Assembly: GCA_015143295.1 (NCBI GenBank)
Contig: CM026565.1
Coordinates: 12,212,041 to 12,276,040 of the forward strand
Source of the DNA: Tetracentron sinense
Taxonomy: Eukaryota; Streptophyta; Magnoliopsida; Trochodendrales; Trochodendraceae
Direction of reading: 5' to 3'
DNA: 64,000 nt
Of this stretch, positions 34,080 to 45,024 are shown piece after piece; position 1 is the stretch's first letter; each line of letters begins with the position of its first letter. The notes under the pieces were generated by a model. That model saw only the letters and a list, made by a program, of their open reading frames with translations, was not told the origin of the DNA and did not search any database. Both the position numbers and the translations under genes were made by a program.

Positions 34080-34720
34080 CTTAAGAGTTGTGAGGTAAGT
34101 CCTACAGTTCCTCTTCTAGTGGCCTATTTCACCATAGTGGAAACATTTTCCATTGTCTTTAAACTTACCTTTATCTTTATTCTTCTTTCTAAACTTTTTA
34201 GATTGATTGGAGGTATCAGGTTTATCGACAGTTAAAATTTCACCCTTTGTTGACTTTTTGATCAAATCTCTACAGACACAAGTGAGTTCAAAAGCTCACT
34301 TAGTGACATTTCACTCTTGTTCATGTTATAATTTAACACAAACGAATTGAAGGACGAAGGGAGTGACTACAGAACAGTGTCAACCTGAGTGATGGCATCC
34401 TTCTCTCTACTAAGAATTTCCAATTCATTCAATAGGCCCATCACCTTAATGATGTGCTCCCTGACTGGAGTTCCCTCAGCCATCTTGGCGTTTACAAGGG
34501 ATTTCAATTTTACTTGTCGAGCGGACCTATTTTGCTCACCAAACATTTCATGTAGGTTTTGCAAAATGTCAAAAGCCTTATCCATGTGTTCACGCTGGCT
34601 TTGCAAGATGTTAGACATCGAAGCCAGAATGTAACACTTGGTCATCTGATTGGACCTCTCCCATTGCTCTAACTCAGCCTTTTGGGCCTATTAAGCATCT
34701 GGAGGAATTTCGGGTTTAGG
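34080..34720 (-). pseudogene. gag: copia gag, truncated at its 5' end
   Basis: The minus-strand core MTKCYILASMSNILQSQREH…FGEQNRSARQVKLKSLVNAKM is the UBN2-type copia gag domain (34367-34645). A zinc knuckle follows near 34100-34160 (CYHYGE/HWKRNC-like, degraded). Upstream codons are recognisable to 34720 (…AELEQWERSNQ), with a double stop near 34690. At 34721 the sequence changes to the LTR of another element, so the N-terminus is lost or lies elsewhere. Confidence 0.8.
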
Positions 34721-35611
34721 TGTTGATCGTCAGTCAATCTTAAATTATTCCTTCTTAGTAATAATTCCGTAGAATAGTACTAGTAAGGGTATTGTTCCTC
34801 TGAGGATTGCGCTGGTTTCGTTGCCTTTTATTCAGATTAATTTTAAACTAATAAAATGGGTAATTGAATTTTGCTTGATTAAATTAAAAAAATTAATTAA
34901 ACTAAGGAAGATTTCTAAATCAATTACTGATTTTAAATCCTTTGAAAGAGAAAATCTAGGGTTTTCAAATCCACCACTAACCTAATAACTAATCCCTATT
35001 TTAAATTTATTCTAATATTTTAATTTGCAAACATTATAGTTAGAGTGACAGTATGTCCCCTCTTAACTAATCTAGAAAAGTTCAAGAGATTATATTCTAA
35101 GCATATCGTATCTTCGGTTAGCACGAATGATACACACTAATCTACAGTTGTGTAATCACTTGTCTTCCCTTAGCATAAAATATCTTCGAATTTAGTTTCT
35201 TGATATGTTAAAACCATTGCATAAAACATATGTTTAAATTCTAACGAAAATTAACATAAGTGATTTCAATTCCAATTTCATGAAACCTAAGACAAGGTTG
35301 AGAATTCCATTGAAATCGAATATAAATCAATAAATCCAGTTGTTAAAACAACCCTCTAATTTATGCAATCAATGTCTTAAAATTTAGAGAATCTAAATAA
35401 AAACAAAATAAATGACACAGATACTTGGCTAGGGTTTCATCGAAACCCTAAAATGGAAATTAGTTCATCGTGAGGGAGGAATGCAACATCTTCATAGACA
35501 AAACTGCAACACTTCTCTTCATGGCTTCCTTGATCTCCAGAGCTTCTCTTCTTCAATCTCTACAAAATTTTAATAATAATGATAATAAAAGAATCTCTAC
35601 AAGGAATCTTT

Positions 35612-35621
35612 CCTTTTATAG
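35612..35621 (-). promoter_or_regulatory. TATA box of the Athila/Tat-like LTR
   Basis: The minus strand reads CTATAAAAGG, about 150 bases downstream in sense direction of the GATCGATC motif pair. Confidence 0.5.
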
Positions 35622-35983
35622 AGAAAGATAGAATCCTTATATAATAAGAACTTCTAATTGGGGTATAACTCCTCTTTTATCTTTTCCCTACGAATTTGGG
35701 CCTTAAAGAATAGTCAAATTGGGCCGAATTGAAGATTTCTTACAACTTTAAATTTTCCAAACGCACAGAAGGGTGATCGATCGCCCCCCTTGGGCAATCA
35801 ATCGCCCAGGGTAGAAACTCCCCATTTGTTCTGCTCTTTTGCTCCATTCTTTCACTTTTGTTCCTGAGATCCTTCTGAGCCTTTGATGTTCTTAAAACCT
35901 TTAATTATAAGCTCTTTTTCGCACATGAACCTGAAACAAATTGAAACTACCAAGTAGCATAAAATAATACAAATAATTACTCT

Positions 35984-38235
35984 TGTAGAGCCCCAGACTT
36001 TTTCATGCTTAATACATAGCACTTTCGTTACCAATTTGCCTTTAAAGTAGTGCAATTAATAAATAAGGAAGAAATTGGAAATTCTGAAACATCAAAAATG
36101 TTTCTTTTCGAAGTACGAACCCAACACAAGTTGAATCGTCGAAATCCGACGAGCGAGTCAAAAGATATGGCCAAAACAGTTTGGACCTGCAGGCAACCGA
36201 TCGCTCGGTCCATAGAGCGATCGATCGGTCCAAAACCGATCGATCGGTAGCTATCGACTGGTCAAGATTTTTGTATGGGGAAATTTTCCAGAGAGTTGAT
36301 TTTTGGTCGAGAGCTCGGTCAACACACCGATCGCTCGGTAGGCAACCGATCGATCGGTCATAAACACCGATTGCTCGGTCCTCGTGTTTTTGCAGAAATT
36401 TCATTAAGGGTGTTTTCGTCTTTTGGGCATTTCACTCATACCTTAAAGGCTTTGCCCGATCATTTGAGGGTTCATACACAATCCTTAGAGTCTTTTGAGA
36501 GATGGAGAGAAAGGAGAAGGGTTTCCAAAACCTAGGTTTTCATTTGGGGAGAAATCAAAGTGGTTAAGACCCTAGATCAACCCCGAGCCTGTTTTCTTCA
36601 AGATCAAGGCTCAAGCATTCGAGGAGCTCGTGATCCAAGCTAGGGCAGCAACTATACGGTCGTTTTTGGAAGGGGTTTCTTCCTCATTTCTTCAAGGTCG
36701 GTACTTCTTGCTACCCTCCTAGTTATAGTTCTTCTTTTCCTTTATTTTCTTTGTGTTCCTTTATATATCCATGTATTATGAGATGGGTTGTGAATGGTGA
36801 ATGGTGAATGGGGATGAATGTGGGCGATTGGATGCCGTGTGTATTGATGTGATGGATGAACGGGGAGGGCATTGTACCCATAATGAACATACATATGTGA
36901 TGTGAGTAAAACCCACCTAGAAAAGCATGTTGTAGGGTTAATAAATAATGAATGCACCATGTTTGATGAAATGCCAAGGTGAATAAAATGAATAATAAAT
37001 TAAGAAAATGCATGTTTAAGGTTTATGGAAATTGCTAGGGTCATGATAGTGTGATTGTTCGCTTTTCCTAAATGATATGAATATTAAATTGCCCAAATCA
37101 TTGATGTTATGTGTTATGAATTACTCAAATGCCATATTTAATTCCAATGCAAGTATGCACACGACCTCACGAGCACGCATACATGACATGATTTACCGAG
37201 GTTTTCAAGAATAGGGATTTAGAGGTGGGGCATATCCTACGATATGTTTTACCTCGCTTTTGGCAAGGAGAAGACAATCATGCATTTTCATAAGAAGGGT
37301 CTCCCTTCCCTCGCAAGTGCATCTCACAAGGACATCTCACAATTGAATCTCACAAGTGGAAGGACAAGCATGAGCATTCTAGGAAGAAGGGTCTCCCTTC
37401 CCTCACAAGTAGTTTACTTTTCCGAGTAAGCATGACATGACATAGCATGACAAGCATGAGCATTCTAGGAAGAAGGGTCTCCCTTCCCTCACAAGTAGAT
37501 TACTTTTCAGAACAAGCAAGCATGATACACGCATGGCATGACATGACACGAATGATACAAGCATGACACGCATGACACGGTAGACAAGTTTTCAAGCATA
37601 AAAAGGGTAATTTCAGTCAAGTCAAGTGCACAAGATTTCAAGGGTTTTACCGGCTTTTATGAATGCAAACATGATGAAATATATTGCTTTACCTTATTGT
37701 CATGATATGAATCATTCCTGCTTTATATGTGTGAATTGTTTCCTGCTTTATGTATGCTATCCGTATGCTATGACTGTTGGTTAGTGCTTGGTACCCGCTG
37801 AGTATTCCATGCTCAGCCGTACTTCTTATGTCGGCAGGTGATAGCGGAGCGGCTACTCCTTTTGATGTATGTGCTCCTGGCCCATGGGTGGAGGAGGAGT
37901 ACGTTGAGGAGCCTATGGAGGACCCTCCGGTCGAGGGTTATTATTAGAGGTGGTAGATTTTGAGTGATAGAGCTGTGGGTGAGATAAGAGAGTCGTATCC
38001 AAGCATTTTGGCGGGCATGTCCGCACTTTCTTTAGGATTTCTTTTGTGTAAACTTGGATTTGTATATACATAGAGGTTTGTTTAGACTTCCGTTGTGCTT
38101 TATAGTTTATGTTTCCGCTATTATTGTCCTCTATTGTGTATGCTCTGTGGGTTTGCAGGTTATTTTTGTCAAGCAAGTCATGATTAGTCGTCCAAAGTTC
38201 ACTCTAACTCTTAGGGTGGGTTTCGGGTCGCGACA
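35984..38235 (+). mobile_element. gypsy solo LTR in the Athila/Tat-like LTR, TSD ACTCT
   Basis: TGTAGAGCCCC at 35984 to GGTCGCGACA at 38235; ACTCT at 35979-35983 and 38236-38240. It is well preserved. The cassette at 36190-36380 contains several CGATCGATCGG motifs, the hairpin repeats lie at 37280-37490, CATGACA-type repeats at 37530-37590 and an intact micro-ORF at 37828. It resembles 29423-31685 in reverse orientation. Confidence 0.95.
37828..37947 (+). CDS. conserved LTR micro-ORF, 39 aa
   Basis: ATG at 37828, TAG at 37945-37947. It reads MSAGDSGAAT then PFDVCAPGPWVEEEYVEEP and ends PVEGYY. The stem GCTGAG...CTCAGC lies just before the start. This subfamily has DSG at residues 5-7 where the young element has SEG. 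Confidence 0.55.
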   Translation: MSAGDSGAATPFDVCAPGPWVEEEYVEEPMEDPPVEGYY

Positions 38236-38299
38236 ACTCTAAAGGATTAACAAGTTATGTTTGAGGTGCTTTTATGTATAACATTTAGCACCGATCACA

Positions 38300-40079
38300 A
38301 CCCCAAACTTAGACATTGCTAGTCCTCGAGCAATGAAAAATAAAATAAAACTAGAATCTAAACTGAACCTACATCCCCTTTCGTGAGATCCCCGGTTGCA
38401 TTTTGCATATGCAACATGCTTTTTAAACCCCTAGGTGGCCCTAGAGGACGAGTGAAGTCTTGTGAAGGTTTACAGTGATGACACCTACAAATATCTGTAC
38501 TACCCTGTCATTGTGCAATATATTCAAGTAAAACATTCAAATCTCAAAAGTGATCGAATTATATTCCAAATTTTCTAGATTCACAATACATACAAGATAA
38601 TCCACAAATTATTAACAAGATTGAATTTTCAACTCTCCACATTCTCAATTTCACACCATTCTTAACTATTTTTGAAAAATTTAGCTTTTAAAAGATTTGT
38701 CAGAATTTCTTTGATGTGTAATGTGACTAACAATTGAATGTGTGATATCAACCTTACTTTTCAACCGTTTTTTTGTCTTCTCATTTATCATTGAATTTCT
38801 TTTCAATTTAAACTACTAACTCCAAGGCTTTCATTCAATAATTTTTCTTTTATTTTATAAGTGTGACTGTGTAGAATCTAAGTCCATTAAGCACTCTAGA
38901 TAACCCATGTAGCGAGTATTAAGCCGATGACTCCCAAACCATATGGTTTTAGGGCCCCAGGTGTCAAGACCTCTAAGGACTTATTAACTCGAGTTAAATA
39001 GGCTACAAACTCAAACTAATCACAATAGGTTATTTTATCCATTCCAAAAATCACATGGTTTGACGCGAACACTCTATGCTTAGTGAGGCAAGAGGCCCGG
39101 TTACTAAGTGTAAAACTTTCTCAGGTAACCCATTCTTCTATTAATTTTTCTTTTTAGCTAAGGTTGGTGTTCAATTTCTAGGTTATCCAATTTTTTATGA
39201 GTTAACAAAAGCACTAATCAATTAGTTTGGCTTTAAACCTCACTAGATAATTAATTAGAGTGCTCGGGCAAATTTCAAAGTTTATTCATGACTTTAAAAA
39301 AATTTAGCTTTTGTAAGGTTAAAAACAGTTACAAACAGTGTGTATTTGGGATTATGTATTCTCAAATTCAACCCTATCAATAAAATTTGGATTATCTGAT
39401 GAACATTACAAACTTTCAAATTTTATAATAAAACAATCAAAATTTTTTTAGTTTTTTTGCTTGTTCTACCCTATTCATGGTTGCACAATCATCAAAAATA
39501 AAATAATAGTGTAGCCTATTATTTGCCAACCCCAAACTTAAACTTTACATTGTCCTCAATGTAAGAATAAAAATAAAGTACAGAAGGGATTAGAATTATA
39601 ATACCTGAATCATGAAATGCAAACTATGATGAGAAAGGTGAAGGGGGTGAAAATAGATCAAGAATGAAGAAAAATCACCCCAAACTTCATCCACACAGTA
39701 CCTAACAGGGTTAGTACAAAACAAGAAATATTCACAAAAAAATAGATGCTAAATCAATATATCTCAATTAAGTATAGAAAACATCAATCAAGAATAAAAT
39801 TGGGATATTAAAATTTTTTTTTTGTTTCTTTAGGGTCGGTATCGAACTCCCGCAGGCGATCGATCCCCCTTTGGGCGATTAATCACCCTTTTTTCTTATC
39901 GTATTTGATTTTTAATTATTTTTTTTTTTGATGACTTTGGGCGATCAATCTCCCCTAGGGGCGATCGATCACCAAAAACACCGATTTTTGATGCTTTTTG
40001 ACGATTTTTTATTTTAAGACTAAAAAAAAAGTAGGGGAACCCCAAACTAACTCTCTAAAAGAGTTGGGGGAAGTAAAAG
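38300..40079 (-). other. internal untranslated region of the Athila/Tat-like element
   Basis: There is no ORF of interest. Two TTGAGGACAATG / TCGAGGACTAGC-type stretches followed by AAGTTTGGGG (minus strand, about 38313-38335 and 39531-39575) are typical of the long 3' region of these elements. GATCGATC/GATTGATC motifs reappear at 39855-39975. It ends where the gypsy element at 40080 begins. Confidence 0.55.
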
Positions 40080-42281
40080 TGTCGCGCCCCAAAATACCCC
40101 CTAAGAGTTAAGGGATACTTTAGGTGTGACTATACTTAACCTGGCAAACCATCCTGTAATGAACAAGGTATAACATGCTCTAATAGAAATATAATACAGA
40201 ATGTGGAAGCTAAAATATGGCAGAAACACAACCAACTTTTTCTTTTCTTCTATAAACTTAACAAGTATTCCAAGTTTTATACAAAACATATTAGTAAAGG
40301 TGGACATGCCCACCTATCAAAAGACAAAAGACATAATATGACTCTATCTCGCTCAATAGTCACCCTTGTGGGGCCAATGGTCTAAGCCCCTCTCTCCTCC
40401 TGAGGTTCGACTACCGATTCCTCATATGGTTCTTCCTCCCCATAGTCCTCCTCGACCCAAGGACCTGGTGCACAAATGTCAAAAGGGACTTGTGTACCTA
40501 CCGACATAAAAGTACGGCTGAGCATGGAATACTCAGCGAGTACAAGCTCCTAGGTAACAATAATAATAACGAACAAGACATCATATAAAAGTACTGGAAA
40601 GATACAATTCATAATTATTTAAAACAACATCATACATAACCATTTATTAATTCACAACTCTAATGAAAAACCCAACCATATCCATGAAACTCATGAGTTC
40701 TTATGAGTTTTCCTTTCCATATTTCTTATGAGCCAGAGGTTAGTACCCGCACAACACTGGGCTACCAACCTCCTTGATAGTACAACTCTTTAGAGTATTT
40801 TCTTATGAACCAGGGGTTAGCACCCGTACAATCCTGGGCTACCAACCTCCTTAACAATTCCCATGCTTTTCTTATGAGCCAGAGGTTAGCACCCGCACAA
40901 TCCTGGGCTACCAACCTCCTTGACAATACAATACTTTTGAACATTTCTTATGAGCCAGAGGTTAGTACCCGCACAACACTAGGCTACCAACCTCCTTGAC
41001 CATACCATTCTCTTATGAGCAAGAGGCTAGCACCCTTAACCGGGCTACCAACCTCCTTAACATTCCTCCATATACATGTGTGCTCGTGCATATGACATAT
41101 ATGATTTGAGAAGTAACATATAGCATTCTAATTCTTATCACATTCATATGAGAATTTAAACAAGCATTTCGAAATATGGTCACAATCTTCATTTTAGGGA
41201 AACTACATGAATCATGCTTTTCGAACTTCATTCAATTCAAAGTATTTTCATTCATGCATTTTACCAAGCAAGTGGTGTCCTACATTTTCTTTAGTCCTTT
41301 AAACTCATAATTTCTTTCTCAAGCATTTCATCAAGCATCACATGTGCATTCATTATGTGTATGATACCCTCCCACCATTTCCATCATTCAACACATCACA
41401 ACATGGCATCCCATTGCCTCATTCCCTTCCTCCATCCATACATTCCACCATTCATTCATTTTATCTTGTTTATGTTTAGAGATTTAGCATATTTCAACAC
41501 AAAGGATGAATGGGGAAGATACAAACACCATATTCACAAGAAGTCTAGGTTATTACCAAGGTAGCTAGGAAGAGTGTACTAACCTTGAAAAGGAGGGAGG
41601 AAACCCTTATGAATGCCGAGGGAGATGCTGCCCTAGCATGGAGAAGGAACCCACACGTGCTTGTGAGTGGATTTGAGGATTCCAAGCCAAAGGGATGATC
41701 TTGGGTCTTCAAAACCCTTGATTATCTCCAAGATGATGCCCTAGGTTTAAAACCCCTTTCTACTCTCCCCTTTTCTCTCAATACTCTAAGTGTGAGGAAA
41801 ATGAGAACCCAAGGCTCGTGCAAGCCTTATAAGCAAAGGTTGAATACCCCAAAAGATGAAAAAACCCTTAATGAAATTCTAGAAAAACGTGAAGGACCGA
41901 GCGATCGGTGGTTATGACCGATCGATCGATGCCCAACTGAGCGATCGGTCAAAAACATATTCTCTGGAATTTTTTCCCATACAAAAAAAGTTAACCTGTC
42001 GATAACTACCGATCGATCGCTAGTTTGGACTGATCGATCGGTTGTTGACCGATCGATCCCTACGATCGCTGCTCTGCAGGTTTCACTGTTTCAGCCATAT
42101 CTTTTGACTCGTTTGTCGGATTTTAACGATTCAACTTGCATTGGATTCATCTTTCGAAAAGAAACATTTCTGGTGTTTCAGAATTTTCCATTTCTCTATT
42201 ATTTATTAATTAGACTATGTTAAAGGCCAATTACTTATGAAAGTGCTATTCGTTAAGTACGGAAAAGTCTGGGGTGCTACA
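40080..42281 (-). repeat. 3' LTR of element J (2.2 kb, hairpin-rich subfamily)
   Basis: On the plus strand TGTCGCGCCCC at 40080 to GGGGTGCTACA at 42281. It has an intact micro-ORF, five copies of a larger hairpin (first 40736-40772, stem GAGGTTAG...TACCAACCTC), the palindrome cassette at 41895-42065 and the conserved block at 42090-42180. Confidence 0.9.
40382..40507 (-). CDS. conserved LTR micro-ORF, 41 aa (divergent subfamily)
   Basis: ATG at 40507, TAG at 40382-40384. It reads MSVGTQV then PFDICAPGPWVEEDYGEEEP with an acidic tail. This is the most informative comparison. Against 10991-11110 the core is PFD-I/V-CAPGPWVEE, yet codons for Pro, Asp, Ala, Pro, Pro, Val and Tyr differ at the third base, and the flanking LTR is strongly diverged. 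The stem-loop before the ATG is identical in the stem. Confidence 0.6.
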   Translation of the reverse strand: MSVGTQVPFDICAPGPWVEEDYGEEEPYEESVVEPQEERGA

Positions 42282-42293
42282 TTCTCCCCCTTT
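42282..42293 (-). promoter_or_regulatory. polypurine tract of element J
   Basis: The minus strand reads AAAGGGGGAGAA, immediately before the LTR. Confidence 0.85.
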
Positions 42294-42379
42294 ACAAAAA
42301 TTTCGTTCTCAAAATTTGGAAGATACATACATGCACAAAACCATAACAAAATACAAGGGAATGTCAAATCTCTAAACAA

Positions 42380-43484
42380 ACAGTTGGGGATATTTTTCCT
42401 TTACTTCGGCCTCACGCTCCCAAGTAGCTTCTTCCTTCGAATGGTGTTGTCATTTTACAAGGACTAACGGAATGATTTTGTTGCGCAAGACTTGATCTCG
42501 TCTGTCCAAAATCTGCACCAGTTGTTCAACTAGGGAGAGGTCCTCTCAAATTTCTATCGGATCAAGCTCGATGACATGAGAAGGATCCGGGATATACTTC
42601 CGGAGCATAGAGACATGGAACACATTGTGGACAGCCGTCATGTGAGCGGGTAAAGCAACCCGGTAAGCTACCTCACCGACTCTAGTGATATCCTCAAATG
42701 GGCTCACGTACCTCGGACTGAGCTTGCCTCATTTTTCAAATCTCATAACACCCTTGGTCAGTGAAATTTTGACAAAAACCAAGTCGCCAATCCGAAATTC
42801 AAGATCTCTCCTTCGGTTGTCGGCATAACTCTTCTGTTGATCTTGTGTAGTCTTTAACCTTCCCCGGATAAGTTTGACCCTGTCTATAGTTTGCTCAATC
42901 AATTTTGGGCCTAAGATCTTCCTTTCTCCGATTTCATCCCAATACAAAGGGGATCTACAACTTCTCCCGTACAAAGCCTCAAAAGGCACCATCTGTATGT
43001 TTGCCTAGTAGCTATTATTATAAGTAAACTCTAACAAAGGCAAGTGGTCTTCCCAACTTTCCTTGAAGTCTAGCTTACATGCCCAGAGCATATCCTCTAT
43101 GATTTGATTCACCCGTTCTGTTTGCCCGTTCGTCTGTGGGTGAAAAGCGGTGCTGAAGTCCAACCGAGAACTCATACCACTTTGGAAGCTCTTCCAAAAC
43201 CTAGAAGTGAATCGGGGATCCCCGTCCGACACAATACTCACCGGCACTCCGTGCAACCAAACTACCTCCTTGATGTACAACACAACTAATTGATTTGAAT
43301 TGAACGTAGTCCGGTAAGGCAAAAAATGGGCGGACTTCGTCAAACGGTCAATCACTACTCAAGTGTTTCTAACAGTCTTTGGCAGCCCAATAATAAAATC
43401 CATAGAGATGTGTTCCCATTTCCACTCGGGAATAGGGAGGAACTATAAAAGTCCAGCTGGTCTCCTTTGCTCGGCCTTGACTTG
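42380..43484 (-). pseudogene. pol: gypsy pol fragment: integrase core, GPF/Y and chromodomain region
   Basis: On the minus strand: [47 protein letters not shown], then [13 protein letters not shown] and FRIGDLVFVKIS. A TAG at 43005-43007 replaces a Gln codon, a stop near 42728 replaces Arg, and the sequence before 43355 is shifted. The distal part to about 42380 corresponds to the chromodomain-like tail. It is split from its N-terminal zinc-binding part by the insertion at 43485. Confidence 0.85.
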
Positions 43485-43762
43485 TGTCGCGCCCCAAAAT
43501 CCCACTTAAATTGAAGTGAGACTTTAGCACGTGACTTAACCATTAACTTCCATAACTTCCTGTCATAAAGCAATTAAGGCATCTAAAAAGTGAACCTGGA
43601 AATTTTTCTTTAAATAATTACTGATCAAGTCTAATGTCTGAAATAAATACTAAAGGTCAACTAAATGAACTAAATCATCTCTAATGATCCCCAGATAACA
43701 ATCAAATCAAAACATAAGTCTATTACAATGTTTCAACTTCCAATAAAAAAAATACTACTAAT

Positions 43763-43909
43763 CTAATTTCCATGAAATGGCCAACGGTCCAAATTCCTTT
43801 CTCCCTCGGGATATTCACCTGTTGGCTCTTCCTTTTCTTCCTCGTATTCTTCCTCTTCCCAAGGTCCTGAGGCACAAATATCAAATCTAGCATCTGCCGA
43901 CAACAACAG
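43763..43909 (-). pseudogene. LTR micro-ORF remnant, ATG changed to TTG
   Basis: The minus-strand frame from the TTG at 43909 reads SADARFDICASGPWEEEEYEEE, then a longer acidic tail to a stop at 43763-43765. The start codon is TTG instead of ATG; the RFDICASGPW-EEEEY core is kept. The preceding stem is GCTGGGTA...TACTCAGC, a changed but still pairable version. It may be inactive, or may use a non-AUG start. Confidence 0.45.
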
Positions 43910-45024
43910 TCATCGGCTGAGTAACAAATTACCCAGCGTATATATACCCTCCTACCTATCAATATAACAATATTTAATATAAAACATAATTTGAAATTTA
44001 ACATGACATGTAAACATATAAACAGTTCAGAGTGCGGAAGCATAAATCAATTTCAATCCTTATACGTGTTCACTTGTATTTGTTTCTCTTGTTTATCTTG
44101 CTTGTATTTTTCTTGTTTTGTGAATGTATTCAACAACATGCGAGTGTAATAACTTAAAATAACTCTACCCCATATATCGGGTAGAGATTAACATATACTC
44201 TACTTTCTGAGGTACCACACAGTTTACACATTATCCGGTGTATACGGCTTGTCTTGCCTTGGCCTTAGGCTTGTGGGTACTCGGTCTATGCAAAAATTAA
44301 TCATACAATCATGCTTGTGTTCTTGTATACATGCATAATACTTATCATCTTGATTCTTATTATCATACTTGTTCATGTCCAATTTCGTGAATAAGTGCGA
44401 GTGAAATAATGATAATTTTAAATCATTCATAATTAAAACATGCAGAATTTCTCATAATTGATCAACATAAAATATGGATTTATCAAGTTGTTGACAACAA
44501 AAATAGAGACAATTTAATTCATCATGTCTCAATTTACGATACATAATCTTAATTAAATTAATCTCTCAAAACTTTAGTTTATAACATACTATAATTTCAA
44601 AGCAACATAGAATCACTCCATCAAATTTAACCATCACCACTTCCTCCATTCTTCATCACACAATAAACCACAAGATCATTCCCTTTCCCCTTGTTGATAT
44701 AATAATTAAATCACAAGAACCTCTTTAACATCATCAATATCTTTCGCAAGGAAATCATAAATTAAAACTCTCTAAACATCATATATAATTTCTATGAGGA
44801 AATCATGGTCTAAAGAATTCTCAAAATCATCATACATATTTTCCAAAAAAAGATCATGATTAAAACACTCATTCTAACATCATACATATTTTTCATACAA
44901 AATCATAATTTAAAAACATCACATGTATGCTTAATCTTGCTTGTTCTTGCTTTAGATCTATCACTTTCATAATTTTATATCAAACTCAAACTCACTATAT
45001 TGAAAGGAAGGAAGTTATATTTAC

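Larger units (their letters stand above)
22980..34720 (-). mobile_element. Ty1/copia element, decayed and interrupted, 5' end lost
   Basis: Minus-strand order: gag (34720-34080), protease and GAG-pre-integrase, integrase, RT, RNase H, PPT and one LTR (25182-22980). Integrase precedes RT, which defines the copia order. Two insertions split it: 26357-27619 in RT and 28679-33192 in integrase. The 5' LTR is missing because the Athila/Tat-like element starts inside gag at 34721. Several stops show it is inactive. Confidence 0.85.
34721..38299 (-). repeat. LTR of the Athila/Tat-like element, split by a solo LTR
   Basis: Parts 38299-38241 and 35983-34721, about 1.3 kb together. In sense direction it has a GGCGATTGATTGCCC / GGCGATCGATCACCC pair (35770-35812), then a TATA box (35612-35621). 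The far end TGTTGATCG (plus strand, 34721) gives a TG...CA pair. No second LTR is available to confirm the borders. Confidence 0.6.
34721..40079 (-). mobile_element. Athila/Tat-like LTR retrotransposon remnant (LTR plus 3' internal region)
   Basis: The minus strand reads …GTCTAAGTTTGGGGT (38300-38325), the polypurine signature of plant Athila/Tat-type elements, directly before an LTR starting TGTGATCGG at 38299 and ending …GATCAACA at 34721. It cuts the copia gag at 34721. The internal part continues to 40079, where another gypsy element begins. No coding domain is left in the visible part, so the clade is a family-level guess. Confidence 0.65.

Noticed and set aside
43723..44043. 106-aa minus-strand ORF in the fifth-subfamily LTR
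   Set aside because: It overlaps the micro-ORF in another frame, with no similarity to other copies in that frame.
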